Positions 36,354-44,423 of a DNA stretch of 64,000 nucleotides are shown piece after piece. Position numbers and translations under genes: made by a program. The stretch's first letter is position 1, and each line of letters begins with the position of its first letter. Below the pieces are notes generated by a model, which saw only the letters and a list, made by a program, of their open reading frames with translations, was not told the origin of the DNA and made no database searches. The stretch lies in assembly GCA_965279405.1 (NCBI GenBank), contig OZ257157.1:4712001-4776000 (forward strand), in the 5' to 3' direction. The stretch comes from CBDDIP01 sp965279405 (GTDB lineage Bacteria > Actinomycetota > Acidimicrobiia > Acidimicrobiales > Ilumatobacteraceae).

Positions 36354-37306
36354 TGGACGTGACCGAGCACGAATGGAACCGGCGCGATGTACTGCGCCTC
36401 GGTGGCCTCACGATCACGGTCGGCGCGCTCGTCGCGGCCTGCACCGAGGGCGGCGGCGGCAAGATCGGCCGCGTCGGTCTGGCACCGACCACCTCCGCAC
36501 TGCCGACCGGGGTGGTCTCCGACATCGCGCTGCTGCGCACCGCGTCGTCGTTGCAGCACAGCATCGTCAGCGTCTACGACACCGCGCTCGCCAAGGGCGG
36601 GCTCTCCGGCGCCGACGTCGCCCTCGCGAACGCCTTGAAGGCCAAGCACGAGGAGCAGGCCGTCGTGCTCGAAGGGCTCACCACCGACGCCGGTGGCGTT
36701 GCGTGGACGTGCGGCAACCCGCGCTACGACTCGGCCGTCATCAAGCCGATGATCGATCGCATCACCGCCCCGACCCCGGCCACCGAGGCCGCCCTCGAGA
36801 TCGCGGCGAGTGACGACCCCGCCCGTGACTTCCGCAACCTGTTGCACGGGATGGAGTCGCTGGCCAGTTCGTCGGCGCAGGCGTTCGTCAACTGGATCGG
36901 CGATCCGGCCATCCGCCAGAGCGTGATGACGATCGGCGTCGCCGAAGCCCGTCACGCCGCGGTGTGGGCGATCGCGATCAACGCCGGGAGCCCGACCAAG
37001 GGCTACATCACCGCCACCGAAGCGGCCAGCGCGGCCACCACGGTCGAGACCGAGGAGAGCGGTGGCACGTCCACCACGGTGCAGGACATCGCTGCCGAGA
37101 CCACCGTGCCCGGCACCGTGGTCGGTGGCGCCCCGCTCACCGAGATCCCGGAAGTCGCCGCCATCCCGTCCGCGTTCGGCAACCTGGGCACCTTGCTCGT
37201 GGTGGTCGGTGCCGGCGACGAGAACGGCGTGCGCCTGAAGGTCAACTTCGAGACCCCGAGCCTCAACTCCCTCGTCTACGAGTACCAAGGCGCCTGCCCC
37301 GCCTGA
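36353..37306 (+). CDS. Exported ferritin-like lipoprotein (Tat signal)
   Basis: This protein has about 317 residues. Its N terminus has a Tat motif (NRRDVLRLGG) and a lipobox (LVAAC), so it is probably a Tat-exported lipoprotein. The ferritin-like domain has KHEEQAVVLEGL and GVAEARHAAVWAIA with paired Glu/His ligands. A Thr/Glu/Ser-rich linker and a C-terminal GACPA end follow. ATG 36353 directly overlaps the stop of the preceding paralogue. The two proteins probably work together outside the membrane, in iron storage, peroxide defence or another di-metal function. Confidence 0.87.
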   Translation: MDVTEHEWNRRDVLRLGGLTITVGALVAACTEGGGGKIGRVGLAPTTSALPTGVVSDIALLRTASSLQHSIVSVYDTALAKGGLSGADVALANALKAKHEEQAVVLEGLTTDAGGVAWTCGNPRYDSAVIKPMIDRITAPTPATEAALEIAASDDPARDFRNLLHGMESLASSSAQAFVNWIGDPAIRQSVMTIGVAEARHAAVWAIAINAGSPTKGYITATEAASAATTVETEESGGTSTTVQDIAAETTVPGTVVGGAPLTEIPEVAAIPSAFGNLGTLLVVVGAGDENGVRLKVNFETPSLNSLVYEYQGACPA

Positions 37307-37323
37307 TCCGCGTACGCCTGGGC

Positions 37324-37371
37324 CCGTCCGTGAGTCTCACGGCCACCCGTGGCTCCCAACCTCACGGACGG
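37324..37371. terminator. Inverted repeat between ferritin gene and rnpB
   Basis: An 11-bp perfect inverted repeat (CCGTCCGTGAG at 37324-37334 and CTCACGGACGG at 37361-37371) encloses a 26-nt loop with its own short CACGG/CCGTG stem. It lies 17 bp past the ferritin-like lipoprotein stop and before rnpB. A role as terminator of the ferritin operon is likely. Confidence 0.55.
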
Positions 37372-37404
37372 TTCGGCGCGGCGGGGCTTAGGCTCGTGGG
37401 CCGA

Positions 37405-37778
<374 letters not shown>

Positions 37779-37829
37779 TCATACACCTCCAGGACCAGCG
37801 GAAATGCGGCTCTAGCAGCAGCGATGGCT

Positions 37830-37845
37830 ATGGCGTTCAACTATG
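37830..37845 (-). repeat. Element motif TAYRGTNNAACGCYAT, copy 1 of 5
   Basis: Five copies of a 16-bp motif, consensus TATGGTCNAACGCCAT on its reading strand, occur only inside the element: 37830-37845 (-), 41355-41370 (-), 42553-42568 (-), 44803-44818 (-) and 45555-45570 (+). Three lie just upstream of, or across, minus-strand start codons and include a -10-like TATRGT. The motif looks like a variant of the TCAAC-N4-GTTGA operator. Confidence 0.65.
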
Positions 37846-37879
37846 GTCATTGTTCACCATTGCCCACCTTTGACCACTG

Positions 37880-37900
37880 TCGCGGACTAAACGCGGACCG
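37880..37900 (+). repeat. Left 21-bp direct repeat of the element
   Basis: The 21-bp sequence at 37880-37900 (TCGCGGACTAA, then A, then CGCGGACCG) matches 46738-46758 at 20 of 21 positions, in the same orientation 8.86 kb apart. It overlaps the 3' end of the DUF5615 gene, whose TAG stop lies within it. It is a candidate arm site, terminal repeat or attachment-site remnant. Confidence 0.65.
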
Positions 37901-38371
37901 AGGACGGCGGCGGTGCCGCGCTGGTCTGCACTGGTCGTGACTTGCGGCGGGCCTGGCGGCCCATGAGGATCGTCGGCGGGCCTTTCGGCGCCTGGCTCCA
38001 GACTCGATGGCCGTAAGGGTCACGGCGCAGCAGGGCGCCCCAGACGGGCATCAGTGCGGTGATGCGGCGATGCTGCTCGGCGAGGCCGGCCAGCTCCTCG
38101 GAGAACACGATGACCTCCGTACCGTGCCGGGCGAGTAGCTGGCTCCGAACCCACCGGCCTTGGAAGTCCTTGTCGGTCGTGATGAGCACGTGTTCCGTCT
38201 TGGCGCAGTACTCGGCGATCTCGCCGTCCTCCGCGCTGCAGCGGCCGGGCAGTGGCACCTTGTGGGGGAAGGCGTCCACCACGTGGATGACCGGATGCTC
38301 CACGAGCGCGAGCGCCCCCGCCACCCTGAAACTCAGGTTGGCGTCGAGGCAGAACGAACGCGGGAAGTCAT
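37887..38371 (-). pseudogene. DUF5615 PIN-like toxin, frameshifted at its 5' end
   Basis: The frame from GTG 38324 to 37887 encodes 145 residues including DAFPHKVPLPG and HVLITTDKDFQGRW, typical of DUF5615/VapC-like PIN proteins. The first strand with the catalytic Asp (SFCLDANLSFRVAGAL) is encoded further upstream, but that frame has no start codon. The expected ATG at 38371 overlaps the antitoxin stop (ATGA) and is one frame off. One extra C in the CCC run (38362-38364) would restore MTSPRSFCLDANLS. So the toxin is either inactivated by a single-base deletion or the read has an error. Confidence 0.75.
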
Positions 38372-39039
38372 GGCGCGGCGAGATAGTCCTTTACTCCCCG
38401 CACCTCGGCCGTCCGCAGGCCGTACCACTCCGCCACCTGCCGAACGGTCCCCACCTTGAGATTCGCTGCCACCGTCTCCACCGTCACCCTCGTGCCCCGA
38501 ACCACTGGCGCGCCGAACTGAATCGTCGGGTCGATCTGCACGTAAGTGGTGAGGTTCCACTGTGCCGCGTGCTGCTCCTGCCCGACGTACTTCACCTCAC
38601 GAGCGAACGTCTTGATGGCGTCCATCCACACCACGTGACCCTTGCGGGCGCCGGTGAGCTGCATGCCGATCGGGCCTTTCTCGCCCCACTTCTGCCCCCA
38701 CAGCTCGGCGCCATCGGTGAAGAACGACTTGTAGGCGAACGGCCGATCGTGGCCGGTGTACGCGCGCAGCTCGCTCTCGAACCCGCGGACACGCTGCAGT
38801 GTCGTGCCCTTCCAGCGGAAGCGCTTGACCACCTCCAGGCTCACGAGGTCATCAAACGAGAGCAGCGGCACGCCATCCGCCTCGTAGGACGACGGGGTGA
38901 GCCCCGTGGCCATCCAGTACTGGAGCTGCCGCACCGAGACGCGCTCGGCCCCGCGCTGCAGAATCCGAGCAGCCTCCGGGAAGGTGTACAGGCCCTCGCC
39001 CAGATCGGGAACGCTCGCGATGTCATCGAGTGCGGTCAT
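38368..39039 (-). CDS. DUF433 antitoxin with MerR-like N terminus
   Basis: This protein has about 223 residues and starts at ATG 39039, nine bases after a strong AAGGAGG site. The N-terminal part has a MerR/HTH-like segment (YTFPEAARIL, RVSVRQLQYWMATGL and SFDDLVSLEVVKRF). The C-terminal ~65 residues are DUF433 (PTIQFGAPVVRGTRVTVETVAAN and VAEWYGL). DUF433 proteins are antitoxins of DUF5615 PIN toxins. The stop overlaps the toxin start as ATGA. The antitoxin is intact although the toxin appears frameshifted. Confidence 0.86.
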   Translation of the reverse strand: MTALDDIASVPDLGEGLYTFPEAARILQRGAERVSVRQLQYWMATGLTPSSYEADGVPLLSFDDLVSLEVVKRFRWKGTTLQRVRGFESELRAYTGHDRPFAYKSFFTDGAELWGQKWGEKGPIGMQLTGARKGHVVWMDAIKTFAREVKYVGQEQHAAQWNLTTYVQIDPTIQFGAPVVRGTRVTVETVAANLKVGTVRQVAEWYGLRTAEVRGVKDYLAAP

Positions 39040-39148
39040 GGCCCACCACCTCCTTCCGCGTCTCCGTCCGCCTGGGGCCGAGGATAGATCACCGCGCAGC
39101 GGATTGCTCGACTTCGGCCGCCCAAGGCGATCGCCTCGTGGAAGGCGC

Positions 39149-39934
39149 TCACCGCTCGGTGAGCGCCTCACCGCAGCGGCGGCAGTCCAGATCGAGCCAG
39201 TCGGCCGCCTCGTCGTGGCGGACGTGCACGATTCGACACCCGCACTGCAGCACAACCCGAGGGCGGCGGGTGCGGGTCGCGCGAGGAGCCCTCACGCCCC
39301 CGCCGAGCACGCCCCACATGGCCACCGGGTCGTCCTGCCTCCACCACGGCACGATGGTGACGAGCCCGCCCATGATCCAGCCCACGGCGAGGGCGGCGGA
39401 ACGCAGCTTCTCGATGGTCACCCACTCGATAGACGCACCGAGAGCGAGGGCGAGCTCTACGATTTCGGCGGCGTACTCGGCGACCGTCTCGTTCGTGATC
39501 GTGCAGTTGGAAAACCCCAGGATGGGGTCCGGGGACTTCGGGCCCTGGAGGCCGAGCTCCTCGGCGGCAGCCACGAACCGGCCGTTGTGGTAGCGGCCCT
39601 GGCGACTCGTGCCGAGAGTGTCATCGCCACGGGCCTGCAGGAGGGCATGCGCGGCCTCGTGGAGCACCGTGGCGGCCACGCCTTCGGCGCCGTCATCCAT
39701 GCGCTCGCCCGAGACGAACAGCTCGGGGAGGCGGCCCCCGGTGGTCCGCCACTGCGCGGTGGCCCACCGACCGCGGATGAGGCCGCCACGCACCGCGCCA
39801 CTGCCGGTGATGACCACCACCTCGCTGGGGAGCTCGGGGTGGCGCTGGACGATGGCGGCCCAGAAAGCCTCAATGGCGGCGACGATGGCGGAGCCCGTGG
39901 TGGGCGTCGGGAGCGGCGTGGTGTTCGATGTCAT
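39149..39934 (-). CDS. Zincin-like protein with HExxH and zinc ribbon
   Basis: This protein has about 261 residues. The metalloprotease-type motif VLHEAAHALLQARG provides HExxH, and a C-terminal cluster with CGC and CRRC looks like a zinc ribbon. Similar SprT-like or phage/ICE zincins occur on actinobacterial mobile elements, but the substrate is unknown. ATG 39934 lies 6 nt after a TTGAAT -10 element, so the mRNA is probably leaderless. Control by the element repressor is predicted from operators at 39943 and 39966. Confidence 0.75.
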   Translation of the reverse strand: MTSNTTPLPTPTTGSAIVAAIEAFWAAIVQRHPELPSEVVVITGSGAVRGGLIRGRWATAQWRTTGGRLPELFVSGERMDDGAEGVAATVLHEAAHALLQARGDDTLGTSRQGRYHNGRFVAAAEELGLQGPKSPDPILGFSNCTITNETVAEYAAEIVELALALGASIEWVTIEKLRSAALAVGWIMGGLVTIVPWWRQDDPVAMWGVLGGGVRAPRATRTRRPRVVLQCGCRIVHVRHDEAADWLDLDCRRCGEALTER

Positions 39935-39940
39935 GGCATT

Positions 39941-39978
39941 ATTCAACCAGGGTGGATTAACAATGTCAACGTGATTGA
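39941..39978 (-). promoter_or_regulatory. Promoter with two repressor operators for the zincin gene
   Basis: On the minus strand TTGACA (39964-39969) and TTGAAT (39941-39946) are separated by exactly 17 bp, and the ATG follows 6 nt after the -10. Operator-like sites start at 39943 (TCAAC-cagg-GTGGA) over the -10 and at 39966 (TCAAC-gtg-ATTGA) over the -35, 23 bp apart. The same layout recurs at 45990 and 46692. Confidence 0.75.
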
Positions 39979-40038
39979 CCATGACTGTCAACCACCATGC
40001 TGGTAACGAAGTCGAACACTCGCTACGGCCCCACGCCA

Positions 40039-41037
40039 TCAGCTCGTCGAGGTGGCCGAGGCGGTTTCCGATGCGGGCGACGTGACCGGGATCGAGTCGC
40101 CCGGCCGCCCGGGAACAGTTCCTGTCTCCGTCGTGGGGTGAGTGACCGTCGTGGGGTGAGCGACAGTCGTTGACGGAGCGACAGGAACAGGGGTCATTGC
40201 CTTGCTCGGCAGGCCCGCGCATTCGGGAAGGTCGTGCGAACCCACAATGAGCCACACAAGCGGCTTGAGGGACGCTGAATACCACCAGGACCGATCCGTC
40301 TCGCATACCGCCCTCTCGGCCACGCGATCCACAGGAACGAACAAGACTGACCGCGTCGCCTTCTCCAGCATCACCATCTGTCCACCGTCGTCCGCCACCA
40401 GCACGTACCCGATCACCGCTGGCCGATCGTCAAACCGCACGTGTTCGACGGGCAGGTTCGGGTCGCCGGTAGCGAGTGTGAGAACTCCCATGGTCAGCAC
40501 GAGGACCGCCAGGCGCTGGGGATGCAGCAGGATTCGCTCCAATCGGCTGAGGTGGTACGGGCGAAGGCTGTTCTTGTTCCGGACGCCCAGAACTCGACGT
40601 CCATGTGTGGCATATCTTGTGCTGCGCTTCTGGCGGCCGATCCGCAAAATCACGAGGCACGCACCTAAGGGCAGCGCGAACCCGACAAGTGGCACGGCAA
40701 ACGCGGCGAACGCAGCGACAGGGGGCAGTAGGAGCACGCGCCGGTACCGCGATCGGTCGTTGATGTTGGCGCGAGGAGGCCAATCCGGAATTGCGATCGC
40801 AGCAATCACTAGAAGCATCAAGACCGAGCTCAGACCCGTGAATGTGAGCGTGACGAGTGTGCTTACCGACACCGATCGCATGATGACGAGCACGTTCGAC
40901 GTAGAACGCCCGAGGTTGTACGCGCGCAGGAAGGCCACGGCGACCAATAGCGCCGTGACGGTTACCGCCGTGTGGTCCTCCACCAGTCGGCGCGCCAAAG
41001 ACCTACGAGTTGTCTCGCCCGATCCGCCGGCCACGCC
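40039..41037 (-). CDS. Element membrane protein, hypothetical
   Basis: This hypothetical membrane protein has about 332 residues if GTG 41037 is used; the frame is open upstream to 41169, and the start is uncertain. Four hydrophobic helices are seen: AVTVTALLVAVAFLRAY, LVTLTFTGLSSVLMLLVIAAIAI, PPVAAFAAFAVPLVGFALPLGACLVI and RLAVLVLTMGVLTLATG. A C-terminal extracytoplasmic domain ends in a Thr/Pro/Ser-rich tail. Function unknown. It lies 37 bp after the small gene at 41075 and may be in the same transcript. Confidence 0.6.
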   Translation of the reverse strand, partial: GVAGGSGETTRRSLARRLVEDHTAVTVTALLVAVAFLRAYNLGRSTSNVLVIMRSVSVSTLVTLTFTGLSSVLMLLVIAAIAIPDWPPRANINDRSRYRRVLLLPPVAAFAAFAVPLVGFALPLGACLVILRIGRQKRSTRYATHGRRVLGVRNKNSLRPYHLSRLERILLHPQRLAVLVLTMGVLTLATGDPNLPVEHVRFDDRPAVIGYVLVADDGGQMVMLEKATRSVLFVPVDRVAERAVCETDRSWWYSASLKPLVWLIVGSHDLPECAGLPSKAMTPVPVAPSTTVAHPTTVTHPTTETGTVPGRPGDSIPVTSPASETASATSTS

Positions 41038-41074
41038 AGCAGAGAGTACGCGCCACGAACGACCTCCAGTGCAC

Positions 41075-41335
41075 TTAGCTCGCTGGAGCCAGATGGAGCT
41101 TGCGGGTGCGGTGGACGGTGCGAACGCGATCGAGGCGCACGGAGCGAACCTGCCGACCGTCCCACGCATCGATCCACTGGACTGCTCCGTTGCACGTGAA
41201 CGACCGGAAGGCCATGCGCTTGCTTCGGCTGCCCACCATGGTGACGGTGAACTCCACGCCGGGCTGGAGCGGGAAGCGATGGCCGGGCAGTACGACCTCC
41301 TCGGAGTGGTGAAGGGTCGGCGCGTCGGTAGTCAT
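41075..41335 (-). CDS. Small element protein, hypothetical
   Basis: This protein has 86 residues and starts at ATG 41335, preceded by AGGGAG. It begins MTTDAPTLHHSEEVVLPGHRF and has a basic, beta-rich C-terminal half (RQVRSVRLDRVRTVHRTRKL). Short proteins of this style (PG..F..., ending in a RVRTVHR-like motif) are common on actinobacterial phages and mobile elements. The upstream region has a motif copy at 41355-41370 and a TTGACT -35-like element. Role unknown, possibly DNA-binding. Confidence 0.65.
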   Translation of the reverse strand: MTTDAPTLHHSEEVVLPGHRFPLQPGVEFTVTMVGSRSKRMAFRSFTCNGAVQWIDAWDGRQVRSVRLDRVRTVHRTRKLHLAPAS

Positions 41336-41395
41336 TCGTTGCTCCCTGGATGCTATAGCGTTTCACCATAGGTTAGCGAACTACCTGCACGACAG

Positions 41396-41441
41396 TCAAC
41401 CGTGGTTGATGACTATTCAACCGTGGTGTAGGATTGGGTTC
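41396..41441 (+). promoter_or_regulatory. Operator-promoter for the HTH gene at 41442
   Basis: A perfect operator TCAAC-cgtg-GTTGA lies at 41396-41409 and a second site TCAAC-cgtg-GTGTA at 41417-41430, 21 bp apart. A promoter with TTGATG (41406-41411), a 17-bp spacer and TAGGAT (41429-41434) follows, with ATG 7 nt after the -10. Leaderless, repressor-controlled transcription is predicted. Confidence 0.72.
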
Positions 41442-41711
41442 ATGGGGCGAGCAGGCACACCCGAGGAGCTGGAGGTCCGAGCGGCAGCCATGCGGGACGC
41501 GCAGGCTGCGCAGACGGCGCTCGATGCCGCGAACGCGAACCAACGCGTGGCGCAGGCGGCCCGGAACGAGGCGGCCCGCATCGCCTACGAACGAGGCGCG
41601 AACATCACCGAGCTCGGCGTCGTCCTCGGCATGTCGGCCGAGGCCGTGAGCAAAGCCATCGGGCGCCCACAGGGCCATCGCCGAGGCCGCCCCGCCACCG
41701 CCACGACGTGA
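41442..41711 (+). CDS. Small helical protein with HTH-like C terminus
   Basis: This protein has 89 residues starting at ATG 41442. The first half is an Ala/Gln-rich amphipathic helix (LEVRAAAMRDAQAAQTALDAA). The second half holds a helix-turn-helix (RGANITELGVVLGMSAEAVSK) and a basic Arg-rich end. It resembles small DNA-binding proteins of phages and integrative elements. It is the only plus-strand gene in this part of the element. Function beyond DNA binding is unknown. Confidence 0.7.
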   Translation: MGRAGTPEELEVRAAAMRDAQAAQTALDAANANQRVAQAARNEAARIAYERGANITELGVVLGMSAEAVSKAIGRPQGHRRGRPATATT

Positions 41712-41772
41712 ACCGGAGCGGGAAGGGGGCGAGGAGAACCAGGCCACTCCCCCGCTCCCGCTCCGGCGATCG

Positions 41773-42301
41773 TCACGGGCTCCAAGAGGCGAAGTCGGTC
41801 GCCACCGTGCGCCCGGGGAACACCTGGCCGGTGTAGTCGGGCAGCGGCCCCTCCAGCCGGTACAGCTTGAGCGCCACGCGCCGAACGGGCACCGGGGTGC
41901 TGCTCGCCACGAGCCCGGCAGACGGCGCCCGCCTTGAGCGCTTCACCGTTTGCCACCCACACGGCGACGTTGCCGGAGACGTGGAACACGCCCGGGTCCC
42001 GCTGGGTGCCGGGAGCGTTGGCGGGGCTCTCGTCCACGTAAATCAAGTGTGACACGTCGTCGTCCTCCTGGACTTGGGGGGTGGTGGTTGTCGGTGCCGC
42101 CGGCAGTACGGCAGGAGCGGAGCCAGCGGCCTCGTAGGCCAACACGGCGGGCGGCACGTGGTCGCCAGCGACGTATCGCCAGTGCCACGGCTCGGTCTGA
42201 TCCTCGGCGCTGAACCCGAACAGGTGCGCGTGGGCGATGAGCCAGCCGAGCATGCCCAAAGCGCTGCCACGTTCCGGCGGTCGCCCTGAGCCCTTCGGCA
42301 T
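41773..42301 (-). pseudogene. Fragment of M15/VanY-type peptidoglycan hydrolase (endolysin remnant)
   Basis: The frame from ATG 42301 encodes a C-terminal piece of a D-Ala-D-Ala carboxypeptidase-type fold: AHLFGFSAEDQTEPWHWRYV contains the EPWHWRY motif with a zinc-ligand His. The N-terminal half with the other ligands is missing. After NVAVWVANGEALKAG the frame is lost, and the rest (LVASSTPVPVRRVALKLYRL to ASWSP and a stop at 41773) continues in another frame. It is therefore truncated and frameshifted. It sits next to a holin-like gene, as in phage lysis cassettes. Confidence 0.7.
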
Positions 42302-42305
42302 CGGA

Positions 42306-42554
42306 TCAGCCCGAGAGCTTGGCGCGGTTGCGCACGCCGAACACGATGCCGCCACTGAGCACCGAGGTGACGAGCATGGTTGCCGTGCGGCCGAGGTCGG
42401 CCACCACGTCCGTGACGAGGCCCAGGACGATCGGCGTGACCGCTGCGGCGACGGCCTTCGCGGCGTAGAGGACGGCGCCCTTCACGCGCTCGGCGAACCC
42501 AGCCACGATTGCGGGGTCCCGATGCGCATGAACTTCATCGATGTTCGGTTCCAT
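42306..42554 (-). CDS. Holin-like small membrane protein
   Basis: This 82-residue protein has two hydrophobic segments (AVLYAAKAVAAAVTPIVLGLV and TATMLVTSVLSGGIVFGV) and a charged N terminus (MEPNIDEVHAHRDP). Size and topology are those of phage holins or small lysis-associated membrane proteins, and the gene is directly upstream of the M15 lysin fragment. The start ATG 42554 is embedded in the 16-bp motif (42553-42568), 8 nt after a TATAGT -10-like element. Holin function is inferred. Confidence 0.62.
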   Translation of the reverse strand: MEPNIDEVHAHRDPAIVAGFAERVKGAVLYAAKAVAAAVTPIVLGLVTDVVADLGRTATMLVTSVLSGGIVFGVRNRAKLSG

Positions 42555-42642
42555 GGCGTTGGACTATAACACCGATGCTGGCGACCGAGCAGCCTGCGCC
42601 TCTGGGGTATGTTCGTGCGGACGGGAGCGGCAAGGGGGCGGA

Positions 42643-42774
42643 ATGGAAGCTGGAGACTTCGATACGGAGCCGGGCAAGAAGTCTGTGCCCCCACCCGAGC
42701 GACGCAGCCCTGACCCGAGTCCTCCCCCGCCGCCGCCCGCGCCGCCTCGCGAGACTCGTCCGGGTACTGGTTAG
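42643..42774 (+). CDS. Short proline-rich protein
   Basis: This 43-residue ORF starts at ATG 42643 with an AAGGGGG site 6 nt upstream. It encodes MEAGDFDTEPGKKSVPPPE followed by a Pro-run tail. Its TAG stop overlaps by one base the GTG of the histone-like gene (TAGTG at 42772-42776), suggesting coupling. It shares the phrase DFDTE.GKK with the C terminus of the histone-like protein at 42774, an odd echo that may reflect duplication. Function unknown. Confidence 0.5.
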   Translation: MEAGDFDTEPGKKSVPPPERRSPDPSPPPPPPAPPRETRPGTG

Positions 42775-43133
42775 TGGGCGCGGCAAAGAAGGCCAGCTCT
42801 AAAGCCTCCGCAGCAAGCAAGTCGGCTGCGAAGAAGGCTCTAGCGAAGAAGGTCGCAGCATCGAAGAAGGCGCCCGCGAAGAAGGCGCCCGCGAAGAAGG
42901 CGCCCGCAAAGAAGGCCGCAGCGTCCAATCGGTCGACGGCCAAATCGTCCAAGGGGAAGAAGCTGCCGGCGAAGAAGAGCGCAGCAGCCACACGCTCACG
43001 CTCGCATGCCTCAAAAGGCTTGCGCGATTACGCAGCGTCGAGTATCGACGCCGGGACGATTCGCCCGGATAACCGAAAACTGAGGGCAGACTTCGACACC
43101 GAGAAGGGCAAGAAGATCGATCAACGTGGATAG
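42774..43133 (+). CDS. Lys/Ala-rich histone H1-like protein
   Basis: This 119-residue basic protein starts at GTG 42774. The first ~75 residues are Lys/Ala/Ser-rich, including three perfect KKAPA units encoded by a 15-bp DNA repeat (AAGAAGGCGCCCGCG, 42868-42912). The rest is less basic (LRDYAASSIDAGTIRPDN, then DFDTEKGKK). Such tails bind DNA or RNA nonspecifically, as in H1-like and HU-tail domains. It overlaps the next gene start at 43126. On an element it could compact DNA or guard against host factors. Confidence 0.75.
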   Translation: MGAAKKASSKASAASKSAAKKALAKKVAASKKAPAKKAPAKKAPAKKAAASNRSTAKSSKGKKLPAKKSAAATRSRSHASKGLRDYAASSIDAGTIRPDNRKLRADFDTEKGKKIDQRG

Positions 43134-43635
43134 CGACCCGTACTTTGGACTCATTGTCGACCAGGCGAGGCGCGCGGACGAGGACCTAGCCAGCTTCCGC
43201 TCGCGAGCCCTTGCCGTCGTCACCACGTCCTCGGCGATCGTGTCGCTGCTCACCGCTGCCATCACGTTCGGAGCGAGCAAGTCCGAGGAGGACTCAGGGA
43301 TTCCCGGCCTTCCGATCGTCCTGTTCTCTGTCTCGCTCGCAGCGTTCGTACTCGCGGCAGCGCTCGCCGTACACGCCAACCGCGCCGGCGACATCGATCG
43401 AGTGCCCGCGTCGCAACTGATCGAACGCTCAAAGGCGGGCACGTGGAGCGGTAGCGACGCAGCGCAGCTCCGAGAGCGCGAACGCGAGGTCGCTCACGTA
43501 TTGGCCAAGTACCTCCAGTCCGTGCGCGTGCTAGCGGACAACACAGCAAGCGAGCTGAACCGAGCCATCCGATGGTTGATCGTCGGCCTGGTTTTCGCTT
43601 CAATCGCATCTATTGCCACGGTGGCGATGATCTAG
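43126..43635 (+). CDS. Three-helix membrane protein, hypothetical
   Basis: This protein has 169 residues and starts at GTG 43126, overlapping the previous gene by 8 bp. It has a cytoplasmic helix (FGLIVDQARRADEDLASFRSR), two transmembrane helices (VVTTSSAIVSLLTAAITFG and IVLFSVSLAAFVLAAALAV), a charged cytoplasmic helix, and a final membrane helix (AIRWLIVGLVFASIASIATVAMI). The layout resembles small pore-forming or SLATT-like effector proteins, but I cannot assign it. It converges on the HEPN gene with a 4-bp overlap. Confidence 0.65.
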   Translation: MDSDPYFGLIVDQARRADEDLASFRSRALAVVTTSSAIVSLLTAAITFGASKSEEDSGIPGLPIVLFSVSLAAFVLAAALAVHANRAGDIDRVPASQLIERSKAGTWSGSDAAQLREREREVAHVLAKYLQSVRVLADNTASELNRAIRWLIVGLVFASIASIATVAMI

Positions 43636-44423
43636 GCAGGTTCTCTGCCCGGCGCGCGGCCGTATCCGCCGTTTCGCCGCATCCGCATGAAGTTCAGATC
43701 AACGCCGATGTCCGTTGCCACCCGTTCGGCGAGAGCTCGCGCCGAATCATGCGCCCACTGAGCGCAGCCAGCGCCCAAGCAGTGATCTGGCCACCACGGG
43801 TTTCCTGACCCGGCCAGGAGCTTGCACGGTGCAAACCGAGCGTGGAGCAGTGACTCCATCGGATGCGGCCCCGTGATAGACCGGGGCAGCGTCTCGGGCC
43901 GAAAGTGAACGAGGGCATTCCGCAGCTTTGTAAGCGCCGCGGCGCTCTGCCACGGTTCGGCCCTTGCGTTGAGGGCGGGCCGATCGGCGAAGTCGAGAAT
44001 GGCGCGGTACTTGCCCAGCATCTTGGCGTGTTCGCCGTTGTCGGTGGCGGCCCACCACTGCCGCATGAGTTTCCGTGTCTCGGGCGAGAGGGGCGCGATG
44101 TAGCCGTCGATCGTCTCGCCGTGCCCGTCAGCGGCGTCTTGGAACAGCTCGTTGATGGCCGCCTCCAGGAACCCCACCGACGCGAACACGCCAGACAGCA
44201 CGTGAGCGTTGAGCTCGATGTCGAATCGGGCATCGCCGGGCGTGTACTCGGCCTCGATGGCGGCGGCGAGGACGGCGTGGTGCTCGGCGGTCCACAGCAG
44301 CCGAGTCGAGAGGTAGGCGCGCATCGACCACGAGGCACCCCCCGTCATCGCGGAGCCTCTCGCCACGCCAGCGAGCACCCTGGTTGAGTCCTTGCTCGCT
44401 GCTGATGGTCCATCGGTGCTCAC
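43632..44423 (-). CDS. HEPN-like protein with Rx4H motif
   Basis: This 263-residue helical protein contains LTKLRNALVHF, an R-N-A-L-V-H (Rx4H) motif at about residues 168-173, the catalytic signature of HEPN ribonucleases. The preceding helices (FASVGFLEAAINELF) match HEPN-like packing. It starts at GTG 44423, or possibly ATG 44348. An operator-like TCAAC-cggg-GTTGC at 44442-44455 overlaps a TTGAAT -10. HEPN proteins act as RNA-cleaving toxins or abortive-infection effectors. A role in superinfection defence is plausible but not shown. Confidence 0.68.
   Translation of the reverse strand: MSTDGPSAASKDSTRVLAGVARGSAMTGGASWSMRAYLSTRLLWTAEHHAVLAAAIEAEYTPGDARFDIELNAHVLSGVFASVGFLEAAINELFQDAADGHGETIDGYIAPLSPETRKLMRQWWAATDNGEHAKMLGKYRAILDFADRPALNARAEPWQSAAALTKLRNALVHFRPETLPRSITGPHPMESLLHARFAPCKLLAGSGNPWWPDHCLGAGCAQWAHDSARALAERVATDIGVDLNFMRMRRNGGYGRAPGREPA

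Noticed and set aside
41867..42052. Plus-strand ORF inside the lysin fragment
   Set aside because: It is antisense to the M15 remnant, has no ribosome-binding site and no recognisable protein pattern.
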